Source of the DNA: Gammaproteobacteria bacterium | Lineage (GTDB): Bacteria; Pseudomonadota; Gammaproteobacteria; Eutrophobiales; Eutrophobiaceae | Assembly (NCBI GenBank): GCA_016844485.1 | Contig: JAENIZ010000076.1 | Span: forward strand, 1 to 14,712 | DNA: 14,712 bases | Direction of reading: 5' to 3' | Part shown: one piece after another, positions 7,221 to 13,589 of the stretch | Layout: each line of letters opens with the position of its first letter | How positions within the stretch are numbered: the stretch's first letter is position 1 | Program-made: the position numbers and the translations under genes | The notes under the pieces: generated by a model | What the model was told of the DNA's origin: nothing | What the model saw: only the letters and a program-made list of their open reading frames with translations | Database searches by the model: none

Positions 7221-8360
7221 ATGAAAATTAATTGTTTAATTTTACTTATTTTACAAATCATCTTTTGTAAATCCACATTTGCAGAGACAGCAGCCATACC
7301 CGCACCACCGAAAATAGACGCCAGCGCCTATTTGATTATGGATTTTGACAGCGGACAATTATTAGCGTCTGAAAATATTGATCAGAGAATTCCTCCCGCC
7401 AGCCTTACAAAAATGATGACGATTTATGTTGCTGCCAGTGAATTGGCGGAAAACAAGATTCATCTTGATGATAAAGTGGTTGTGAGTGAAAAGGCCTGGC
7501 GTATGCTGGGTTCCAGGATGTTTATAGAGGTTAATAAGGAGGTTACAGTGGGCGATTTGTTAAAAGGTATTATCATACAGTCAGGAAATGATGCCAGTGT
7601 TGCATTAGCTGAATATATATCAGGAGATGAAGATGTATTTGCGGAGCTAATGAATCAACATGCCAGCCGATTGGGATTAACAAACAGCCATTTCACTGAC
7701 AGTTCCGGGCTGCCTAATGAACAGCATTATACGACTGCCTATGATATGGCAATACTTGCTGCTGCATTAATAAGAGATTTTCCGGATATCTACGCGCTGC
7801 ATTCTGAAAGGGAGTTTACCTATAACGGTATCACCCAGCAGAATCGAAACAGCCTGCTCTGGCTTGATAAAACAGTAGATGGAATAAAAACCGGACATAC
7901 TGAAGAAGCCGGATATTGTCTTGTTACCTCTGCAAAGCGGGATGACATGCGTCTTATCAGTGTCGTTATGGGCTCAAAAGGAGAAAAGGCACGCACAGAG
8001 ACTAGTCTGGCATTATTAAATTATGGTTTTCGTTTTTATGAGACAAGAAAGTTGTTTAGTGCGAACGAGATTCTGACAACGGCAAAAATTTGGAAAGGAG
8101 ACACGGACAGTGTAAGGTTGGGCCTGACAGGAGATCTCTATATCACAATCCCCCGGGGTCAATTCGAGAACATAAATACGGTATTTGATTTACCTGAAAG
8201 AATGATTGCGCCGATTGCACAAGGTGACGAAAAAGGTAAAGTGAAATTAATACTCTCTGATAAGGAAATCGTTAGCAGGCCGTTGTTTGCCATGCAATCC
8301 ATTGCACAGGGTGGATTATTCAGCCGCTTAAAAGATGATATTCGCATGATTTTACAATAA
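7221..8360 (+). CDS. dacA: D-alanyl-D-alanine carboxypeptidase (PBP5/PBP6 family)
   Basis: Removes the terminal D-Ala from pentapeptide stems in the periplasm, limiting cross-linking. It is 379 residues. The signal peptide covers about 1-21 (cleavage near TFA-ET). The active-site triads are complete: Ser61-x-x-Lys64 in PPASLTKMMT, SGN at 121-123, and KTG at 223-225 in GIKTGHTEEAG. A beta-rich C-terminal domain at about 275-350 follows, then an amphipathic tail (LFSRLKDDIRMIL) of the kind that anchors PBP5 to the membrane surface. It lies 58 bases after rlpA with no clear Shine-Dalgarno. It completes the wall-synthesis set of this locus, and its product D-Ala links it conceptually to the following aminotransferase-like gene. 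Confidence 0.96.
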   Translation: MKINCLILLILQIIFCKSTFAETAAIPAPPKIDASAYLIMDFDSGQLLASENIDQRIPPASLTKMMTIYVAASELAENKIHLDDKVVVSEKAWRMLGSRMFIEVNKEVTVGDLLKGIIIQSGNDASVALAEYISGDEDVFAELMNQHASRLGLTNSHFTDSSGLPNEQHYTTAYDMAILAAALIRDFPDIYALHSEREFTYNGITQQNRNSLLWLDKTVDGIKTGHTEEAGYCLVTSAKRDDMRLISVVMGSKGEKARTETSLALLNYGFRFYETRKLFSANEILTTAKIWKGDTDSVRLGLTGDLYITIPRGQFENINTVFDLPERMIAPIAQGDEKGKVKLILSDKEIVSRPLFAMQSIAQGGLFSRLKDDIRMILQ

Positions 8361-8366
8361 TTACAC

Positions 8367-9134
8367 ATGGCTATTGTCTATCTCAACGGTGAATTCCTTC
8401 CACTGGAAGATGCCAGGATTTCAGTACTGGATCGTGGATTTATATTCGGCGATGGTGTTTATGAAGTCTTGCCTGTGTACCGGCGGCAAATATTTCGACT
8501 TAATGAACATCTTAACAGGCTTGATAACAGTCTGACGTCGATTCATATGCTAAACCCACTTACTCTGGAACAATGGCGTGTGGTCCTGATGACTTTGGTT
8601 GAACGATGTCCCGAAGATAATCAATCAATGTGCAAGCCCTTGATTAAATGTGATTATTCCAATGGTATCAGGGCGGTTACATGTGAGGATATCCGTTGGA
8701 AGTGGTGTCATATCAAGGCGATTACTCTTTTGCCCAGTGTTTTGTTGCGGTACGAGGCTGCTGAAAAAGATGCGACTGAGGCGATATTACTCAAAGATGA
8801 TTTTGTCACTGAAGGCGCGGCGAGTAATGTATTTATTGTGCAGCAGGGTGTAGTCAAAACACCGCCCAAAGATGACAATATATTGCCGGGGATTACACGT
8901 GATCTTGTTATCGAATTGCTGATTGGGACAGGTATTCCGTGCAGGGAGATTAAAATTTCCAGGAAAGAACTTGTTAGTGCGGATGAAATCTGGATCACCA
9001 GTTCAACATGGGAAATTGTCCCGGTTATTGAACTCGATGGAAAAACTATAGGAAATGGCCGGCCCGGTAAAATGTGGGGCAAGGCCATGGATATCTACCA
9101 GGAATTCAAGAAAAATATGACAGTCAGTAATTAA
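8367..9134 (+). CDS. dat: D-amino-acid aminotransferase-like protein with an internal deletion
   Basis: Fold-type IV PLP aminotransferase of the D-alanine/branched-chain family; intact members interconvert D-Ala and D-Glu and are about 285 residues. This ORF has 255. The N-terminal half (LNGEFLPLEDARISVLDRGFIFGDGVYEVLPVY) and C-terminal half are well conserved, including the PLP lysine Lys117 in HIKAITLLP, the PLP-binding glutamate Glu149 in VTEGAASNVFIV, LPGITRDLV and ADEIWITSST. After EDNQS (83-87) the sequence jumps to MCKPLIKCDY, skipping roughly 28-30 residues in which homologues carry the Y-L-Q-V-T-R-G...R-x-H-x-F-P strand and loop that binds the substrate carboxylate. The deletion preserves the frame, and no stop interrupts the ORF. 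It is probably inactive or altered; a sequencing or assembly error cannot be excluded. It starts six bases after dacA with no visible Shine-Dalgarno. Confidence 0.85.
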   Translation: MAIVYLNGEFLPLEDARISVLDRGFIFGDGVYEVLPVYRRQIFRLNEHLNRLDNSLTSIHMLNPLTLEQWRVVLMTLVERCPEDNQSMCKPLIKCDYSNGIRAVTCEDIRWKWCHIKAITLLPSVLLRYEAAEKDATEAILLKDDFVTEGAASNVFIVQQGVVKTPPKDDNILPGITRDLVIELLIGTGIPCREIKISRKELVSADEIWITSSTWEIVPVIELDGKTIGNGRPGKMWGKAMDIYQEFKKNMTVSN

Positions 9135-9182
9135 TGATTACAGGTGTTTGAGATCGGTGGCAGGAAACGTTGGTATAATCTG

Positions 9183-9548
9183 ATGGAACTATATAAGGTA
9201 TTTACAATTGAGGCAGCTCATCTTTTACCGAATTTACCCGATAATCACAAGTGTAAGAGATTGCATGGCCATTCATTTCGCATTGAAGTGCATGTCACCG
9301 GTCCGGTAGATGAACATCTCGGTTGGGTTATGGATTTTGCTGATATCGGCACACATATCAAGCCGGTATTTGAGACACTGGATCACCGTTTTTTGAATGA
9401 TATTAACGGACTGGAAAATCCGACGAGCGAGAATCTGGCGCGCTGGATCTGGCAGAAACTTAAACCTCAGTTGGCGGAATTATCATCTATAGTTGTGGGA
9501 GAGACATGTACCTCTGGCTGTATCTACAGGGGTGAAGGAAACAGGTGA
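9183..9548 (+). CDS. queD: 6-carboxy-5,6,7,8-tetrahydropterin synthase (QueD)
   Basis: Converts 7,8-dihydroneopterin triphosphate to 6-carboxytetrahydropterin, an early step of queuosine (7-deazaguanine) biosynthesis in the cytoplasm. With ATG 9183 the product is 121 residues, equal to E. coli QueD and alignable throughout. The zinc ligands are His13 (EAAH), His28 and His30 (LHGH). The catalytic cysteine is Cys24 in HKCKRLHGHSF. Asp67-His68 lie in ETLDHRFLNDI, followed by GLENPTSENLA-WIW and the C-terminal ETCTSGCIYRGE. The frame extends upstream to GTG 9144, but the extra residues match nothing in the family. It begins 48 bases after the aminotransferase-like gene. No other queuosine genes are nearby. 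Confidence 0.95.
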   Translation: MELYKVFTIEAAHLLPNLPDNHKCKRLHGHSFRIEVHVTGPVDEHLGWVMDFADIGTHIKPVFETLDHRFLNDINGLENPTSENLARWIWQKLKPQLAELSSIVVGETCTSGCIYRGEGNR

Positions 9549-9589
9549 TATATGGTAATTAATAAATATTGCTCACAGGTGTGATTGAA

Positions 9590-10606
9590 ATGAAAAAAAT
9601 CAAGATAACCGAATTGCTGGGGGATGGTATTGGTCCTGAACTGCGTGAGTCAGTGTATGCAGTCGCTGATGCTTTACCATTGGATTTTAATTTCATACCT
9701 TTTGATTTAACTGTGGAAAATCGCGAGAGCGGTGATCGTGATTTGTTTGATAAAGTCATTGAATCGATGCAACAAACCAAGCTGGCATTTAAGTATCCAA
9801 CAATTACCAGGACATCCAGCCCGAACGCAATCATACGCCGCAGATGCGATTTTAGTGTCATCCTGCGACCTGTTATCTCCATAAAAGGCATTCAGTCAAA
9901 CTTCAAGGGAGATGTATTCCTGTATATAGTCAGGATCGCGACGGGTGGAACTTATGATGATCCGGGACGCATGATAGGCAAGGACGCCGCGGTATCAATA
10001 AGGATTGTGGAGAGGAAACCATGCAGACACGCGGCTACATATGCATTTGAATTGGCCAGAAAAAAATCATTGAGGGTGACGTCATCATCAAAACACACCA
10101 TACAACGCGCTACGGACGGTTTGTTTCAATCCATTGTTGAAGAGGTGCATCAGGATTACAAGGATATCAAACATAACGTGGAATTATTCGACGCATTGCT
10201 GGCCAAGATCATATTAAATCCTGATAAATATCAAATCGTATTGGTGCTGAATGAATACGGCGATTTCCTCTCAGATATGGCGAGTGGCCTGATCGGGAGT
10301 ATTGGAACAGGGGCAAGTGGAAACTTCAGTTTTACCGAGGACGATAAGGTTGACATCGCCATGTTTGACCCTGCTGGTGGCACCGCTCCTGACATTGCCG
10401 GCCAGAATAAATGCAATCCCGCGGCCATTCTTCTTGCCTTTGGCATGCTGCTTGATCACATCGACCGCTATGATGTTGGTCATGAATTGCGGCTTGCCAT
10501 GCTGTCCTGTATTGCAGATGGTGTATGCACGGCAGATATTGGCGGGCGCTTGGGGACCAAAGAATTTACTAAGGAGATAATTGAACGATTAAAGGGTAAA
10601 TTCTAG
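9590..10606 (+). CDS. Divergent isocitrate/isopropylmalate dehydrogenase-family protein
   Basis: Member of the metal-dependent beta-decarboxylating dehydrogenases; exact substrate unknown. It is 338 residues from ATG 9590, preceded by AGGTG at 9577-9581; in-frame TTG 9569 and GTG 9581 are less likely starts. The N-terminus has GDGIGPE. Substrate-binding positions resemble isocitrate dehydrogenases: Ser77-x-Asn79-x3-Arg83, Arg93 (LRPV) and Arg115. The catalytic tyrosine is Tyr122 (in TGGTY), the lysine Lys168, and the metal aspartates Asp201 (LFDA), Asp225 and Asp229 (YGDFLSD). GGTAPDIAG at 263-271 indicates NAD rather than NADP (Asp-Ile where NADP enzymes have Lys-Tyr), but the usual His of the HGSAPDIAG motif is Gly263. 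The RENTEG motif reads RIATGG. It looks like a functional but distinct subgroup. It sits downstream of queD and converges on yadH with a 22-base gap. Confidence 0.85.
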   Translation: MKKIKITELLGDGIGPELRESVYAVADALPLDFNFIPFDLTVENRESGDRDLFDKVIESMQQTKLAFKYPTITRTSSPNAIIRRRCDFSVILRPVISIKGIQSNFKGDVFLYIVRIATGGTYDDPGRMIGKDAAVSIRIVERKPCRHAATYAFELARKKSLRVTSSSKHTIQRATDGLFQSIVEEVHQDYKDIKHNVELFDALLAKIILNPDKYQIVLVLNEYGDFLSDMASGLIGSIGTGASGNFSFTEDDKVDIAMFDPAGGTAPDIAGQNKCNPAAILLAFGMLLDHIDRYDVGHELRLAMLSCIADGVCTADIGGRLGTKEFTKEIIERLKGKF

Positions 10607-10628
10607 GTATTTGGATATCAGCAGACTG

Positions 10629-11402
10629 TCAGGTTTTTATCCCTTTCCCGGTGTTAAGCAGATACAGGCTGAAATAGAACAGTATAATTATAAAGATTGT
10701 TATGATAGTAAAGGCTGTCACGATATTAATATCTGACACGCCAAGCAGGCCATAACGAAACGCATTCACCATATAGAGTATCGGATTAAATTTAGAAACG
10801 GCTTGCCAGAATTCAGGCAACAGGTCAATTGAGTAAAAAACCCCGCCAAGATAGATCAATGGTGTCAGGATGAATGTTGGTACGATGGAGATATCATCAA
10901 ATTTTTTTGCAAAGATTCCGTTAATGAGTCCACCCAACGAAAAAAGTATCGATGTCATGATGACAATCGATATGACAATCATGTAATGGGTAATATGCAG
11001 TTTTGTGAAGAACAGTGCGACAATAGTCACAACGATTCCCACAATAACCCCGCGTACGATCCCGCCCGTGATGTAACCGCCGAGAATGACAAAATTCGGA
11101 ATAGGTGCAACCAGCATCTCTTCAATATGCCGTTGAAATTTCGCGCCGAAAAAGGAAGAGACCACATTGGCATAGCTGTTATTGATTATCGACATCATGA
11201 TCAGTCCGGGGGCAATATATTCAACATAGGTGAATCCGGACATCTGGCCAATGCGAGGCCCGATTAAATTACCAAAGATGACAAAATACAGCGTCATACT
11301 TATCGCTGGTGGGAGAATAGTTTGTATCCAAATCCGGATGAACCGGCCAACTTCCTTGATAACTATTGTATTGTAAGCTGTCAGATAAACCTTGCGATTC
11401 AT
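10629..11402 (-). CDS. yadH: ABC-2 type transporter permease, YadH family
   Basis: Membrane subunit of an ABC-2 exporter paired with the upstream ATPase; the substrate of YadGH-type exporters is not established. It is 257 residues (E. coli YadH 256) with six predicted membrane segments at about 24-46, 58-80, 105-130, 138-162, 172-192 and 226-248. Family stretches include RIWIQTILPPAISMTLYF, FGNLIGPRIG, PGLIMMSIINNSYANV, SSFFGAKFQRHIEEMLVAP and FDDISIVPTFILTPLIYLGGVFYS, all close to E. coli YadH. It lies 20 bases downstream of the ATPase gene, so the two are co-transcribed. No good Shine-Dalgarno precedes its ATG; coupling to the upstream gene is likely. It ends facing the dehydrogenase gene. 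Confidence 0.94.
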   Translation of the reverse strand: MNRKVYLTAYNTIVIKEVGRFIRIWIQTILPPAISMTLYFVIFGNLIGPRIGQMSGFTYVEYIAPGLIMMSIINNSYANVVSSFFGAKFQRHIEEMLVAPIPNFVILGGYITGGIVRGVIVGIVVTIVALFFTKLHITHYMIVISIVIMTSILFSLGGLINGIFAKKFDDISIVPTFILTPLIYLGGVFYSIDLLPEFWQAVSKFNPILYMVNAFRYGLLGVSDINIVTAFTIITIFIIILFYFSLYLLNTGKGIKT

Positions 11403-11422
11403 GATAAAATTAATAATGAGTT

Positions 11423-12340
11423 TTAACTGTTATTTTTATCTAAAAGTCTGATAAACAATTCTTCCAAACGATTGTGTTTGTTTCGCATACTGTTTATATA
11501 AATTCCTTCTCTTGAAAACACATCAAACAATTCATTGAGGTTTTGATCCCTTCTTATCTCAACTTCGATCGTCATTGCATCAGGTACATTGAGTATAAAA
11601 TCCGGTAGAGAAAGTTTTTTTTCAAGAGGAATTTTCAAATCAAATATAAATGTTTCTGTATTTAGCTTGCCGAGCAGATATTTCATTGAGGTATTCTCAA
11701 TGATGTTACCCAGGTCGATGATTGCAATGTTTTTGCACAAATTCTCGGCTTCTTCCAGATAGTGTGTCGTAAGAACAATCGTTATGCCTTGATTATTAAG
11801 ATCTCTTAAAAATTTCCACATGGAGCGTCGAAGTTCCACATCAACGCCGGCCGTGGGTTCATCAAGGATTAATAATTTCGGTTCGTGTATAAGGGCACGG
11901 GCAATCATCAAACGCCGTTTTAAACCACCGGATAATGTTCTTGAGGGATCATATCTTTTTTCCCAAAGACCCAGCTGACGCAAGTACTTTTCCGCGCGCT
12001 CGCGTGCAAGTTTCCTGCTGATCCCATAGAAACCCCCCTGGTTCACCACAATTTCCATACAGGACTCAAATTGTGAGAAATTGAGTTCCTGCGGGACAAT
12101 ACCAATCAAGGATTTCGCGTCAACACTATGTGTATCAAGGTCATATCCATATACAAAAACCTTTCCCCCTGATTTCTTTACGAGGGAAGTAATAATTCCA
12201 ATGGTCGTGGACTTTCCGGCGCCATTCGGTCCCAACAGGGCAAAGAAATCACCCTCAGAAACTTCAAGGTCGATGCCTTTCAGCGCCTGTACGCCATTGG
12301 CATAGGTTTTTTTGAGATTGTGTATCTCCAGTGCCTTCAC
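11423..12340 (-). CDS. yadG: ABC transporter ATP-binding protein, YadG family
   Basis: Nucleotide-binding subunit of the YadGH-type ABC-2 exporter. It is 305 residues (E. coli YadG 308). Walker A is GPNGAGKST at 37-45, the Q-loop glutamine is Gln84 (VPQE), the signature is LSGGL at 136-140, Walker B is LLILDE at 156-161 and the switch histidine is His193 (TTHYLEEAE). The signature ends in Leu rather than Gln, but YadG proteins vary at this position (LSGGM in E. coli), so activity is expected. The C-terminal region, about 215-305, matches YadG including the SMRNKHNRLEELFIRLL end. The start is GTG 12340; no in-frame start exists just upstream and no Shine-Dalgarno is evident. It lies 121 bases downstream of the cyclic-nucleotide-binding gene. 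Confidence 0.94.
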   Translation of the reverse strand: MKALEIHNLKKTYANGVQALKGIDLEVSEGDFFALLGPNGAGKSTTIGIITSLVKKSGGKVFVYGYDLDTHSVDAKSLIGIVPQELNFSQFESCMEIVVNQGGFYGISRKLARERAEKYLRQLGLWEKRYDPSRTLSGGLKRRLMIARALIHEPKLLILDEPTAGVDVELRRSMWKFLRDLNNQGITIVLTTHYLEEAENLCKNIAIIDLGNIIENTSMKYLLGKLNTETFIFDLKIPLEKKLSLPDFILNVPDAMTIEVEIRRDQNLNELFDVFSREGIYINSMRNKHNRLEELFIRLLDKNNS

Positions 12341-12461
12341 GAAAATATAAAAATATTGAGGTCTACAACTTCTTTTGGAGATTGGGAAATTAAATCAGAA
12401 CAGAAAAGTTTAATCTTTATGTGGATTTATTCCAGGTAAAGGAATGGCCTTATATAATTTT

Positions 12462-13334
12462 CTAGCTTTGTTGTATGTTTTTCAGTTTCTGCTTTTGTGC
12501 TTCATGAACCTTTTTCAGTTCTTTAGCCAGTTCACTGTCCCGGTTTAACACCAGTGTGAAATATTCCTTGGGTATTTTTATCAGACGCGATGCATTATCT
12601 GTCCTTGCGAATGCACTGCGTTTACCTTTGCTGTCAGGCATAAGCGCTTGTTCACCGAAATAATCTCCGCTTTTCAGCGTTGCCAGTATGACAATCTTGC
12701 CGTCATTGTCGAGGGTAAATACCTCGACCATCCCGTCCAGAATCACATACATGTGCTCACCAGGCTGGGATTCCTTCAGCACAAAATCACCTGGCCCAAC
12801 GGTTATCACCTCAGTCCAGTTTCTGATAGTGGCTAATTCATTATAACTAAGGCTCTTGAATAACCGCAGTTTCCTGATCGTGTCACGAACTTCATCCGGT
12901 TCCAGTTTTAGATAATTGATCTCTGTCGGTTCTTCTGATTCATCCACAGTGTCATCACGTTTGACACTCAACAGTACATACTTCTTGTCGATCCTGAATA
13001 CCTTTATTTGATGAAAAGCTTTAACTGTTGCGTTACGCCGTCCTGATCCTTCAGGCAGGATTGATTGTTCTCCAAAGAAATCACCCGCCCTCAACGTGGC
13101 TATGGAAATTTCACGATTTCCCGACCCGCCACGGATGGATACCTCGGCAGTGCCCTCAAGTATGATATACATACAGTCACCGATTTCAGCTTCCCGGATA
13201 ATCATTTTTTTCGGGGCATATTCTTCAATCCGGTTTTCCGGCGCCTTCAATATATGTTCCAACTGCATTTCAGTCAGAGTTTTGAAAATGGGTATATTCC
13301 GGAGTATTTTGGGGTCGTTAAGTTGTTCTTTCAT
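12462..13334 (-). CDS. Tandem cyclic-nucleotide-binding domain protein, no effector domain
   Basis: It is 290 residues made of two CNB (cNMP-binding) domains, about 14-125 and 158-265, joined by an acidic linker (DDTVDESEEPTE at about 127-138), and ending in a charged Lys/Gln-rich helix at about 268-288. Each domain has the glycine-rich turn before the cassette and a phosphate-binding-cassette-like motif: FFGEQSILPEGSGRRNATV with Arg99/100, and YFGEQALMPDSKGKRSAF with Arg239. No DNA-binding, kinase, cyclase or membrane segment is present, so it resembles the regulatory-subunit layout of protein kinase A more than Crp. The substitution of Gln after FGE and the inserted residues leave it open whether cAMP or cGMP binds. 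Its partner is unknown; the neighbours are an oxidoreductase upstream and the exporter downstream. It begins with ATG and an AGGA two bases away. Confidence 0.88.
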   Translation of the reverse strand: MKEQLNDPKILRNIPIFKTLTEMQLEHILKAPENRIEEYAPKKMIIREAEIGDCMYIILEGTAEVSIRGGSGNREISIATLRAGDFFGEQSILPEGSGRRNATVKAFHQIKVFRIDKKYVLLSVKRDDTVDESEEPTEINYLKLEPDEVRDTIRKLRLFKSLSYNELATIRNWTEVITVGPGDFVLKESQPGEHMYVILDGMVEVFTLDNDGKIVILATLKSGDYFGEQALMPDSKGKRSAFARTDNASRLIKIPKEYFTLVLNRDSELAKELKKVHEAQKQKLKNIQQS

Positions 13335-13388
13335 AATCCTGCATCCGCCGCCGACATTATCTGGGGGTCCCTTATTATTATCTGCCTA

Positions 13389-13416
13389 ATACTAGAATTT
13401 TCCGGTATTTTGGCAA
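13389..13416 (-). promoter_or_regulatory. Possible sigma70 promoter of the cyclic-nucleotide-binding gene
   Basis: On the minus strand, TTGCCA (13411-13416) and TAGTAT (13389-13394) are separated by 16 bases and lie about 55 bases upstream of the start codon at 13334. This is the best promoter candidate in the 255-base gap between this gene and the oxidoreductase. The rest of the gap holds AT-rich sequence with no clear terminator for the upstream gene. Confidence 0.45.
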
Positions 13417-13589
13417 GCACTGCGTTAACCGTGACATTCCGCTTATTATAATAACGCTAATCCCGGCAATAAAAAATGCAGAATTTGACGTTTACCATAA
13501 AGGCATACATGCAAATACGCGTTTTACGGACTGTCTAGGCAGATTTCATATCGGATAGTGATATTTTCCCTTGCTATACAGGCGGGTAT

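Noticed and set aside
8625..8660. A frameshift pair in dat instead of a deletion
   Set aside because: Reading the other two frames across the junction gives quick stops and none of the expected Y-L-Q-V-T-R-G residues, so the segment is absent rather than out of frame.
9144..9182. GTG 9144 as the queD start, adding 13 residues
   Set aside because: The added residues have no family counterpart, and ATG 9183 gives exactly the usual 121-residue length.
10587..10645. Shared terminator in the convergent gap between the dehydrogenase and yadH (AAAGGGTAAA with TTTTTATCCCTTT)
   Set aside because: The repeat is imperfect, the loop is about 40 bases and both arms lie in coding sequence; it is not a convincing hairpin.
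11918..11935. Degenerate ABC signature (LSGGL) in YadG as a sign of inactivity
   Set aside because: YadG homologues vary at that last position (LSGGM in E. coli), and all other ATPase motifs are intact.
12341..12461. Promoter for yadGH in the 121-base gap
   Set aside because: The gap is AT-rich, and several poor -10-like words occur without a correctly spaced -35. No defensible choice could be made, and readthrough from the upstream gene is as likely.
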